Source: JAZLDV01 sp045614925 (lineage in GTDB: Bacteria > Bacillota_I > Bacilli_A > Erysipelotrichales > Coprobacillaceae). Taken from it: a DNA stretch of 22,782 nucleotides. Below are positions 16,145 through 22,495 of this stretch, piece by piece (the stretch's first letter is position 1; every line of letters begins with the position of its first letter). The stretch is from assembly GCA_045614925.1 (NCBI GenBank), contig JAZLDV010000033.1, forward strand, positions 1 through 22,782, given 5' to 3'. Under the pieces are notes generated by a model that saw nothing but the letters and a program-made list of their open reading frames with translations, did no database searches and was not told the DNA's origin. The position numbers were made by a program, and so were the translations under genes.

Positions 16145-17524
16145 ATGGCTAGTAAAAAATTTATCCAAGCTTTAGAGTTATTGGAAGAAGAAAAAGGAAT
16201 TAAAAAAGAAATCGTTTTAGAAGCTTTAAAAGAAGCATTAGAAAAAGCATATAAAAAGAATTATGCTGGTAGTGAATCAATTATTCGTGTAGATATCAAC
16301 GAAAAAAATGGAAATATCAGATTATTTGAAATTAAACATGTAGTTGATGATGTAATGGATGAAGATTATGAGTTATCTATTGAAGAAGCTCAAGAAATCC
16401 AACCTAATGCACAAGTAGGTGATGAAATTGTTACTGAAGTAAGCCCAGAAGTATTTGGACGTTTAGCAGCAATTCAAACAAAACAATTATTAAAACAAAA
16501 AATTAGAGAAACTGAAAAAGAAACTTTATACAATGATTTTATTGATAAAAAAGATGATATTGTTACAGGTATTATTGATAGAGTAGAAGAAAGATTCGCT
16601 ATTATTAATATTGGAAGAACTGGTGCTTTATTACCATTAAATCATCAAATTCCAGGTGAAAAATTAAAAGAAGGACAACATATTAAAGTTTATGTTAACG
16701 AAGTAGAAAGAAATACTAAAGGAACTCATATTAGCGTTTCTAGAACAGAACCAGGATTAGTAAAAAGATTATTTGAAATGGAAGTACCTGAAATTTATGA
16801 TGGTATTGTAGAAATTAAATCTGTATCACGTGAAGCTGGGGATAGAAGTAAAATTGCTGTCTATACTAATAATAGTAATGTTGATGCTATTGGTTCATGT
16901 GTTGGTCCAAAAGGGCAACGTGTTCGTAATGTTGTTGAAGAATTAAATGGAGAAATGATTGATATCATTGAATGGAATGAAGATCCTGTTATCTTTATTT
17001 CACATGCTTTATCACCTGCAAATGTTGTAAGTGTAAAAGTTGATGAAAACAATCATAATGCTATTGTTATTGTTCCAGATAATCAATTATCTTTAGCAAT
17101 TGGTAAAAGAGGTCAAAATGCACGTTTAGCTGTTCATTTAACAGGATGGAATATTGACATTAAGTCAGTTACTGAAGCAAATGATGAAGGAATCATTTAT
17201 GGAGAAGATAAAGGATTTGAAAAAGAATTTGCTGAAGAAATGACAAAAGAAGAAACTTCAGTATTTGAAGAATTCGTTGAAGAATTTAAAGAAGAAGTTG
17301 TAGAAATCGTTGAAGAAATTAAAGAAACTGTATCTGAAATCAAAGAAGAAATTCAAGAAAAAATCGAAGAAATTAAAGAAGAATTAACTTCTAATGATGA
17401 AAATGAAGATTATGAAGAAAACTTTGATGATGAAGATGATGAATATTATGGATATGATTATGATCCTAAATATGATGAAGACATCGATTACGATGAATTT
17501 GATAAATATTATGATGAAAAATAG
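16145..17524 (+). CDS. nusA: Transcription termination/antitermination factor NusA with long acidic tail
   Basis: NusA binds RNA polymerase and nascent RNA, and promotes pausing, intrinsic termination and antitermination. Residues 1 to about 130 form the polymerase-binding N-terminal domain. An S1 domain follows (about 135-200, DIVTGIIDRVEERFAIINIG), then KH1 with GSCVGPKGQRVRNVVEEL and KH2 with LAIGKRGQNARLAVHLTGW. The conserved core ends near residue 345; B. subtilis NusA stops about 25 residues later. Here a tail of about 115 residues follows. It is first a Glu/Lys-rich, probably helical stretch with repeated I-x-E-E-I-K-E units, then a Asp/Glu/Tyr-rich end (DDEDDEYYGYDYDPKYDED). Firmicute NusA usually lacks such a tail; E. 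coli has different acidic repeats there. No frameshift is needed to explain it. Confidence 0.97.
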   Translation: MASKKFIQALELLEEEKGIKKEIVLEALKEALEKAYKKNYAGSESIIRVDINEKNGNIRLFEIKHVVDDVMDEDYELSIEEAQEIQPNAQVGDEIVTEVSPEVFGRLAAIQTKQLLKQKIRETEKETLYNDFIDKKDDIVTGIIDRVEERFAIINIGRTGALLPLNHQIPGEKLKEGQHIKVYVNEVERNTKGTHISVSRTEPGLVKRLFEMEVPEIYDGIVEIKSVSREAGDRSKIAVYTNNSNVDAIGSCVGPKGQRVRNVVEELNGEMIDIIEWNEDPVIFISHALSPANVVSVKVDENNHNAIVIVPDNQLSLAIGKRGQNARLAVHLTGWNIDIKSVTEANDEGIIYGEDKGFEKEFAEEMTKEETSVFEEFVEEFKEEVVEIVEEIKETVSEIKEEIQEKIEEIKEELTSNDENEDYEENFDDEDDEYYGYDYDPKYDEDIDYDEFDKYYDEK

Positions 17525-17535
17525 AGGTGATTTTA

Positions 17536-17790
17536 ATGAAAAAAATACCTTTAAGAAAATGTGTTGCAACACAAGAACAATTGCCTAAAAAAGAATTAAT
17601 TCGAGTTGTAAGAAGTAAAGAAGGAATTGTATCTGTAGATCCTACTGGAAAAATGAATGGTAGAGGAGCATATTTAAAAAGAAGTTTAGAAGCTATTGAA
17701 TTGGCTAAGAAAAAAGGTGTTTTAAAACGTTCATTAGAAGTTGATATTCCTGAAGAAATTTATGAGGAATTAAAAAATTATGCTAAGTAA
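17536..17790 (+). CDS. rnpM: RnpM/YlxR, RNase P modulator and RNA-binding protein
   Basis: YlxR-family proteins are small basic RNA-binding proteins; the family has been reported to bind RNase P RNA and modulate its activity, hence RnpM. The 84-residue product contains the characteristic start I-P-L-R-K-C-V-A-T, the KKELIRVVRSKEG segment and the hallmark G-R-G-A-Y-L. The start ATG 17536 is 6 bases after GAGGTG; an in-frame GTG at 17527 overlaps that site and is less likely. It sits in the usual place between nusA and ylxQ and overlaps ylxQ by 11 bases. Confidence 0.94.
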   Translation: MKKIPLRKCVATQEQLPKKELIRVVRSKEGIVSVDPTGKMNGRGAYLKRSLEAIELAKKKGVLKRSLEVDIPEEIYEELKNYAK

Positions 17791-18082
17791 AGATATTATG
17801 TCTTTATTAGGTCTTGTTTCAAGAGCAAGAAAAATAACTTCTGGTGAAACATTAATTCATGATATTAGAGCTAAAAAAGTTTATTTTGTTATTATTGCTG
17901 CTGATGCAAGTGATAATACAAAGAAAAAAATTACTGACAAATGTCACTTTTATAAAGTTGATTATGTAATTGATGGATCGATTGATGATTTATCAATTGC
18001 TGTAGGTAAGTATAACAGAGTAGCGGTAGGAATCTTAGATAAAGGTTTTGCTGCAAGTGTAAAAAATAAGATAGGGGGTTGA
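17780..18082 (+). CDS. ylxQ: L7Ae/L30e-family RNA-binding protein YlxQ
   Basis: The 100-residue product has the L7Ae-like fold pattern: LLGLVSRARKITSGETLIHDIRAKK, then VYFVIIAADASDNTKKKITDKC, and a C-terminal AVGILDKGFAASV. These match the YlxQ family, whose members are thought to bind kink-turn or similar RNA structures; the cellular role is not settled. The ATG at 17780 lies within the end of rnpM. The nearest GAGG is 12 bases away, so initiation probably depends on coupling. An alternative ATG at 17798 would remove six residues and also lacks a good ribosome binding site. Confidence 0.92.
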   Translation: MLSKDIMSLLGLVSRARKITSGETLIHDIRAKKVYFVIIAADASDNTKKKITDKCHFYKVDYVIDGSIDDLSIAVGKYNRVAVGILDKGFAASVKNKIGG

Positions 18083-18086
18083 TATT

Positions 18087-19940
18087 ATGGCTAAGAAAAA
18101 TGTTTCTGCAAAGAAAAAAGGGAATCAACATAAGAAAAAATTAATTTCTAATATTCCTGATAAAAAGAAAAATGAAAAGATTGTTAGCGATGGTATTGTT
18201 GAATTTGAAGAAGGGATTACTGTTGGTGAATTAGCTGAAAAAATTGGACAAACACCTGCTAATGTAATTAAAGTATTATTTATGTTAGGAACTATGGTCA
18301 CTATTAATTCTTCATTAGATGATGAACAAGTAGAGTTAATTTGTATGGAATATGGTTTTGAATGTAAAAAGAAAGTCATTGTAAGTGAAATTAATTTCGA
18401 AAATATTGAAATTGTAGATGATGAGGCTGATTTAGAAGGGCGTCCACCTGTTGTTACAATTATGGGACACGTTGACCATGGTAAAACAACATTATTAGAT
18501 AGAATTCGTAAATCTAGAGTAGTAGATGGAGAATTTGGTGGAATTACTCAACATATTGGTGCTTATCAGGTAGATGTAGATGGGAAAAAGGTTACATTCT
18601 TAGATACTCCTGGCCATGAAGCATTTACTGCAATGAGAGCTCGTGGTGCTCAGGTTACTGATATTGTTATTATAGTTGTAGCTGCTGATGATGGTGTTAT
18701 GCCTCAAACAAGAGAAGCTGTTGACCATGCTTTAGCTGCTAATGTACCAATTGTAGTTGCTGTTAACAAAATTGATAAACCTGGTGCAGATCCAGAACGT
18801 ATCAAAGGTGAAATGAGTGAATTAGGATTAATGCCTGAAGAATGGGGTGGAGATACAGTATACTGCAATATCTCTGCTAAACAAGGTATTGGTATTGAAG
18901 AATTATTAGAAACTTTAACTGTAGTTGCTGAATTAGCAGATTTAAAAGCAAATCCAAATAGATATGCTTTTGGTACTGTTGTTGAAGGTCGTTTAGATAA
19001 AGGACGTGGTCCTGTAGCAACTTTATTAGTTCAAAACGGTACATTACGTGCTGGTGATCCAATTGTAGTTGGTACAGCATTTGGACGTGTTAGACAAATG
19101 TTAAATGATAATGGACGTGAATTAAAAGAATCAGGTCCTTCTATGCCAGTTGAAATTACAGGTTTAAATGATGTTCCTGTTGCTGGTGATAAATTCATGG
19201 CATTTGAATCTGAAAAAATGGCTAGACATGTCGGAGAAGAAAGACAAAAAGCAAGACAAGAAGCTGAACGTGGAAATAACTCAGCAATGAGCTTAGATGA
19301 CTTATTTAATCAAATTAAACAAGGTCAAGTAGCTGATTTAAATATTATCGTTAAAGCTGACGTAAACGGAACTTCAGAAGCTGTTAAAGGAACATTAGAA
19401 AAAATTAATGTTGATGGTGTACGTGTTAATGTTATCCGTTCTTCAGTTGGTGCAATTGCAGAATCTGATATCTTATTAGCAAGTGCTTCTAAAGCAATCA
19501 TTTATGGATTTAACGTAAGACCAGATGCTAATGTTAGACGTAAAGCTGAAGAAGAAGGAGTAGAAATCAGATTACACAATATCATTTATAAGATGGTAGA
19601 AGAAATTGAAACTGCAATGAAAGGTATGTTAGCTCCTGAATTTGCTGAAAAAGTAACAGGACAAGCTGTTATTAGACAAGTTATCAGAGTTGCTAAAGTA
19701 GGTAACATTGCAGGTGCTTATGTAACTGATGGATTTATTAGAAGAGATTGTGGTATTCGTTTAATCCGTGATGGAATTGTTGTTTATGAAGGTAAATTAG
19801 CTTCATTAAAACGTTTTAAAGATGATGCAAGAGAAGTTGCACGTGGTTATGAATGTGGTATGACAATCGAAAACTTCAACGATATTAAAGAAGGAGATAT
19901 CATTGAAGGATATATTATGGAAGAAGTTGAAAGAAATTAG
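18087..19940 (+). CDS. infB: Translation initiation factor IF-2
   Basis: IF-2 is the GTPase that places fMet-tRNA in the P site and promotes subunit joining. The 617-residue product has a short lysine-rich N-terminus and an IF2_N module (about residues 45-95, VGELAEKIGQTPANVIKVLF). The G domain carries G1 GHVDHGKT (127-134), DTPGHEAF and NKID. Domain II follows, then domain III, and the C-terminal fMet-tRNA-binding domain IV (VAKVGNIAGAYVTDGFIRRD). It is about 100 residues shorter than B. subtilis IF-2, all of it missing from the variable N-terminus. AGGGGG precedes the ATG. The gene starts 4 bases after ylxQ. Confidence 0.98.
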   Translation: MAKKNVSAKKKGNQHKKKLISNIPDKKKNEKIVSDGIVEFEEGITVGELAEKIGQTPANVIKVLFMLGTMVTINSSLDDEQVELICMEYGFECKKKVIVSEINFENIEIVDDEADLEGRPPVVTIMGHVDHGKTTLLDRIRKSRVVDGEFGGITQHIGAYQVDVDGKKVTFLDTPGHEAFTAMRARGAQVTDIVIIVVAADDGVMPQTREAVDHALAANVPIVVAVNKIDKPGADPERIKGEMSELGLMPEEWGGDTVYCNISAKQGIGIEELLETLTVVAELADLKANPNRYAFGTVVEGRLDKGRGPVATLLVQNGTLRAGDPIVVGTAFGRVRQMLNDNGRELKESGPSMPVEITGLNDVPVAGDKFMAFESEKMARHVGEERQKARQEAERGNNSAMSLDDLFNQIKQGQVADLNIIVKADVNGTSEAVKGTLEKINVDGVRVNVIRSSVGAIAESDILLASASKAIIYGFNVRPDANVRRKAEEEGVEIRLHNIIYKMVEEIETAMKGMLAPEFAEKVTGQAVIRQVIRVAKVGNIAGAYVTDGFIRRDCGIRLIRDGIVVYEGKLASLKRFKDDAREVARGYECGMTIENFNDIKEGDIIEGYIMEEVERN

Positions 19941-19950
19941 GTGAAAATTC

Positions 19951-20286
19951 ATGGCAATGAAAAAAGATAAATTAAATAATATCATTCAAAGAGAATTATC
20001 TTCAATAATTCAAACTGAAGTAAAAAATTCAGGTGTAGGTTTTTGTACTATTACTGGTGTTGATGTTACAAGTGATTTGTCTTATGCAAAAGTATATGTT
20101 TCATTTTTAAATAAAAACACAAAAAAATCTCTAGAAGCTTTAGAAAAGTCAAAAGGATTTATTCGTTCAACTCTTGCAAGAAGATTGACTGTAAGAAAAT
20201 GTCCAGAATTAATCTTTGTATTAGATACTTCTTTAGATTATGGTAATAAAATTGAAAGTATTATTGAAGAAATTAATAAAAAATAA
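19951..20286 (+). CDS. rbfA: 30S ribosome-binding factor A
   Basis: RbfA is a cold-response and 16S 5'-end maturation factor with a KH-like fold. The 111-residue product has the conserved basic N-terminal helix (KLNNIIQRELSSIIQTEVK) and DLSYAKVYVSFL. It continues with the FIRSTLARRLTVRKCPELIFVLDTSLDYG block that defines the family. AGGTGA lies 6 bases before the ATG, at the end of infB. It closes the rimP operon: a long terminator begins in its stop codon. The usual next genes truB and ribF are absent here. Confidence 0.96.
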   Translation: MAMKKDKLNNIIQRELSSIIQTEVKNSGVGFCTITGVDVTSDLSYAKVYVSFLNKNTKKSLEALEKSKGFIRSTLARRLTVRKCPELIFVLDTSLDYGNKIESIIEEINKK

Positions 20287-20315
20287 AAGGTGCGAATGCA
20301 TCTTTTATTTTTTTT
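20280..20315 (+). terminator. Strong intrinsic terminator after rbfA
   Basis: A 14-bp stem with one G-U pair (20280-20293 with 20298-20311), loop GAAT, runs into a T-tract to 20315. The left arm starts in the last codons of rbfA. The A-rich left arm also gives a T-run on the opposite strand, so it could work in both directions. Confidence 0.92.
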
Positions 20316-20316
20316 A

Positions 20317-20325
20317 TGTTATAAT
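20317..20325 (+). promoter_or_regulatory. Extended -10 promoter for the aldose epimerase gene
   Basis: TGTTATAAT is a perfect TATAAT (20320-20325) with TGn extension, directly after the rbfA terminator. No convincing -35 is seen because that position falls in the terminator stem. The start would be near 20332, just before GGAGG (20342-20346). Confidence 0.6.
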
Positions 20326-20352
20326 AATATAAAGATTTTTTGGAGGTATACT

Positions 20353-21231
20353 ATGGAAAAATTGATTAATGATTTATTTGAAGTTGAATTAAACTGCAAA
20401 GGTGCAGAAATAATCAGTATTGTTGATAAAAAAGATAATTTAAATTATATGTGGAAAAGAGATCCAAAATATTGGGCTAGTAGTGCACCTATTTTATTTC
20501 CTATTGTAGGAGGATTAAAAAATGGTCAATGCATTATTGAAGGTGAAACTTATTCAATGAAAAATCATGGCTTTTCAAGACATACAGAGTACGATATTGA
20601 AGTAGTCAGTAATACAGAAGTAAAATATATTTTACATTCTAATGAAGAAATTTTAAAAGAATATCCATACTTATTTGAATTAACTGTTACTTATATTTTA
20701 GAAGATAATAGATTAAAATGTATTTGTCATGTAGAAAATAAAGACAATAGAACTATCTATTTCCAAATTGGTGGACATCCAGCTTTTGCTTGTCCTTTAT
20801 ATGAAAATGAATCAAGTAATGATTATTATATTGAATTCGAAGAAAATGAATATTTAGAACGAAAGATTGTAGATATTGTTAATAAAGGATTATCACATAA
20901 TAAAGAACCGTTATTCGAAAATGAAAAAAGATTCTTTGTTAGACAAGCTATGTTTGATAGAGATGCTGTTATAGTTGAAAATATGAAATCTAAATCAGTA
21001 AGTTTAAAATCTTTAAACCATGATAAATATGTTAAATTCTATATGAATAATTTTAATCATTTAGGTATTTGGGCTAGTGGTCATGTTGGTGGTTTAATTG
21101 CTATTGAACCTTGGGTTGGTCATGGAGATTATATTGATTTTGAAGGAAAATTCGAAGAAAAAGTAGGTATTGTTGAATTAAAAGAAAATGAAAGTTTTGA
21201 ATGTGATTTTGTAATTGAAATTCATAACTAG
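20353..21231 (+). CDS. Aldose 1-epimerase family protein (LacX-like)
   Basis: The 292-residue product belongs to the galactose mutarotase-like superfamily, which interconverts sugar anomers. The LacX-type subgroup is recognised by YWASSAPILFPIVGGLKNGQ, MKNHGFSRHTEYDIE and FQIGGHPAFACPL, the last two holding the candidate catalytic and substrate-binding histidines, followed by IAIEPWVGHGD near the C-terminus. The true substrate is not predictable. The ATG at 20353 sits 6 bases after GGAGG; a longer in-frame opening from 20290 lies in the terminator/promoter region and is not credible. The gene has its own promoter and no obvious sugar-utilisation neighbours, so a general housekeeping or repair role is as likely as catabolism. 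It ends with TAG. Confidence 0.88.
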   Translation: MEKLINDLFEVELNCKGAEIISIVDKKDNLNYMWKRDPKYWASSAPILFPIVGGLKNGQCIIEGETYSMKNHGFSRHTEYDIEVVSNTEVKYILHSNEEILKEYPYLFELTVTYILEDNRLKCICHVENKDNRTIYFQIGGHPAFACPLYENESSNDYYIEFEENEYLERKIVDIVNKGLSHNKEPLFENEKRFFVRQAMFDRDAVIVENMKSKSVSLKSLNHDKYVKFYMNNFNHLGIWASGHVGGLIAIEPWVGHGDYIDFEGKFEEKVGIVELKENESFECDFVIEIHN

Positions 21232-21232
21232 A

Positions 21233-21261
21233 CAAAATTTTTAAATTTACTATGATACAAT
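21233..21261 (+). promoter_or_regulatory. Candidate sporulation-type promoter of the Cse60-like gene
   Basis: GATACAAT (21254-21261) matches the sigma-E -10 consensus CATACAnT at seven of eight positions. CAAAATT (21233-21239) matches KMATATT at five of seven with the canonical 14-base spacer. The same box also reads as an extended -10 for the housekeeping sigma (TGATACAAT), so the sigma factor is uncertain. The predicted start is at about 21268, the A of the ATG. Confidence 0.5.
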
Positions 21262-21267
21262 AAGCAC

Positions 21268-21438
21268 ATGAAAGTTAAAATAATAGAAAAATCTCATGAA
21301 TTAGATTTAGAAGATGAAGTGAATGATTTTTTAGACAATCATGATAATATTTTGTCTATTGATTATCGTGTTGCGATAACTTCTTTAAAAGATGAATTAG
21401 AATATACATTTAGCTGTTTTATTGTTTATGATTCATAA
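21268..21438 (+). CDS. Cse60-like small sporulation protein
   Basis: This 56-residue acidic protein begins MKVKIIEKSHELDLEDEVND, continues with FLDNHDNILSIDYRVAI and ends YTFSCFIVYDS. The pattern (K-V-K-x-x-E, D-L-E-x-x-x-N-x-F-L, I-x-D/S-I-x-Y, F-S-x-x-I-x-Y) is that of Spore_Cse60. B. subtilis Cse60 is a sigma-E-controlled protein of about 60 residues with unknown biochemical function. In-frame stops immediately upstream (TGA at 21253) and no ATG, GTG or TTG between make 21268 the only sensible start. There is no Shine-Dalgarno sequence before it, and the likely -10 box ends 6 bases before the ATG. The family call is made from memory of the motif pattern and is good but not certain. Confidence 0.75.
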   Translation: MKVKIIEKSHELDLEDEVNDFLDNHDNILSIDYRVAITSLKDELEYTFSCFIVYDS

Positions 21439-21445
21439 TTATAGC

Positions 21446-21453
21446 CATACTAT
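21446..21453 (+). promoter_or_regulatory. Possible sporulation-type -10 box of the DUF1540 gene
   Basis: CATACTAT matches CATACAnT at seven of eight positions. Its distance to the ribosome binding site (6 bases to AGGTG) is identical to that in front of spoIVFA. No convincing -35 is present at 13-15 bases, so this is tentative; co-transcription with the upstream Cse60-like gene is the simpler view. Confidence 0.25.
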
Positions 21454-21469
21454 TTATGGAGGTGTAAAT

Positions 21470-21622
21470 ATGGCAAAAGACGTTAAATGTAGTGTACCTA
21501 GCTGTAAATATTATTGTGATGGAATGTGTGAAGCTAATTGTATTCATGTAGGAAAATGCAGATGTAATTGTGCTGAAGAAAAAGCTGAAACTGAATGTGG
21601 AACTTTCAGTAAAAAAGATTAA
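21470..21622 (+). CDS. Cysteine-rich DUF1540 protein
   Basis: This 50-residue protein contains nine cysteines (positions 7, 12, 16, 20, 24, 30, 32, 34, 43). The framework V-K-C-S-V-x-x-C...C...E-T-E-C-G-T-F is that of DUF1540, a small domain of unknown function common in spore-forming Firmicutes. The usual four domain cysteines correspond here to 7, 12, 20 and 43; the other five are extra and include a C-R-C-N-C cluster. Metal binding is plausible but not shown. The start ATG 21470 has a perfect GGAGGTG 5 bases upstream; the longer in-frame opening runs back into the Cse60-like gene and is not used. The gene lies 31 bases after that gene and before a strong terminator, so the two probably share a transcript. 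Confidence 0.85.
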   Translation: MAKDVKCSVPSCKYYCDGMCEANCIHVGKCRCNCAEEKAETECGTFSKKD

Positions 21623-21629
21623 TTTAACC

Positions 21630-21674
21630 AAAATAAAAAATCAGTTTAGAAATAAACTGATTTTTTATTTTATT
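21630..21674 (+). terminator. Very strong intrinsic terminator after the DUF1540 gene
   Basis: A perfect 19-bp stem (21630-21648 with 21653-21671) is capped by GAAA, a GNRA tetraloop; the 3' arm contains a run of six T and then four T. The A-rich 5' arm makes it able to terminate in both directions. Confidence 0.95.
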
Positions 21675-21730
21675 ATCAAATATGTTTTAGATATATCATA
21701 AAAAGACTTTTTTATTTACGTGAAACAATG

Positions 21731-21736
21731 TATAAT
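21731..21736 (+). promoter_or_regulatory. Probable -10 box for rsuA-trmB
   Basis: A perfect TATAAT stands 42 bases before the rsuA ATG and after the strong terminator. No clear -35 is found at the right distance. The rest of 21675-21777 holds nothing else I can recognise. Confidence 0.4.
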
Positions 21737-21777
21737 AATTAAGAATATTTATTCGTTTTAGAAAAGGTTGTGTAAAA

Positions 21778-22482
21778 ATGAGATTAGATAAACTGCTAGC
21801 ACATTGTGGCTTTGGCACAAGAAAAGAAGTAAAAAATATTATTAAAAAAGGTTATGTAAGTGTTAATGGTAAAATCGAAAAAAAAGATAAAACACATATA
21901 GATCCTAATAATGATGAAATTTTCGTTGATGGTGAACAAGTTATTTATGAAGAATTTGTTTATTATATGTTAAATAAACCTCAGGGATATGTCAGTGCAA
22001 CTGAAGATAATGTTTATCCAACTGTTGTTGAATTGATTGATGACTATTATAGAGATGATCTGTTTCCTGTAGGAAGATTAGATGTTGATACTGAAGGATT
22101 ACTATTAATGAGTAATGATGGTCAATTAGCACATCGTTTACTTTCACCAAAAAATCATTGTCCAAAAGTATACTATGCTAAAATTAAAGGCATTGTTAAT
22201 GAGAATGATGTTCAAGCATTTAAAGAAGGTATTGTTATTGATGATTATCAATGTATGAGTGCTAAACTTGATATTCTAAGTACAGATGATAATTTTAGTG
22301 AAATTGAAGTTGAAATTTATGAAGGTAAATTTCATCAGGTTAAAAAAATGTTTCTTGCCGTTGGAAAAGAAGTTGTTTATTTAAAGAGAATAAGAATGAA
22401 AAATTTATGTTTAGATAATTCATTAGAATTAGGTGAATATAGAAGATTAACAGAAGAAGAATTAGATGATTTAATGAATTAA
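21778..22482 (+). CDS. rsuA: RsuA-type 16S rRNA pseudouridine synthase
   Basis: The 234-residue protein has an N-terminal S4 RNA-binding domain (MRLDKLLAHCGFGTRKEVKN, then GYVSVNGK). The pseudouridine synthase domain follows, starting at YYMLNKPQGYVSA. The catalytic motif is G-R-L-D-V-D-T-E-G-L-L-L with Asp102, the same number as the catalytic Asp of E. coli RsuA. KFHQVKKMFLAVG and LGEYRRLTEEEL near the C-terminus are also typical. The length equals E. coli RsuA (231), and LLSPKNHCPKVYYAKI aligns well with it. RsuA acts on U516 of 16S rRNA; the related RluB/RluE subgroups act on 23S rRNA and cannot be fully excluded. AAAAGG lies 10 bases before the ATG. Confidence 0.88.
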   Translation: MRLDKLLAHCGFGTRKEVKNIIKKGYVSVNGKIEKKDKTHIDPNNDEIFVDGEQVIYEEFVYYMLNKPQGYVSATEDNVYPTVVELIDDYYRDDLFPVGRLDVDTEGLLLMSNDGQLAHRLLSPKNHCPKVYYAKIKGIVNENDVQAFKEGIVIDDYQCMSAKLDILSTDDNFSEIEVEIYEGKFHQVKKMFLAVGKEVVYLKRIRMKNLCLDNSLELGEYRRLTEEELDDLMN

Positions 22483-22495
22483 ATGGAGGAATTAT

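Noticed and set aside
17266..17400. Tandem DNA repeat in the nusA tail region
   Set aside because: The GAAGAAATTAAAGAAG-like units are imperfect and follow codon use for Glu/Lys/Ile; no exact repeat unit is maintained, so I treat it as protein-level repetition only.
17384..17588. Low-complexity open frames on both strands over the nusA 3' end
   Set aside because: They are shadows of the GAT/GAA-rich acidic tail of NusA, giving Met/Ile/Phe-rich nonsense products.
20290..20352. Longer N-terminus for the aldose epimerase
   Set aside because: These codons lie in the rbfA terminator and the promoter, and the family N-terminus matches the ATG at 20353 with its own GGAGG.
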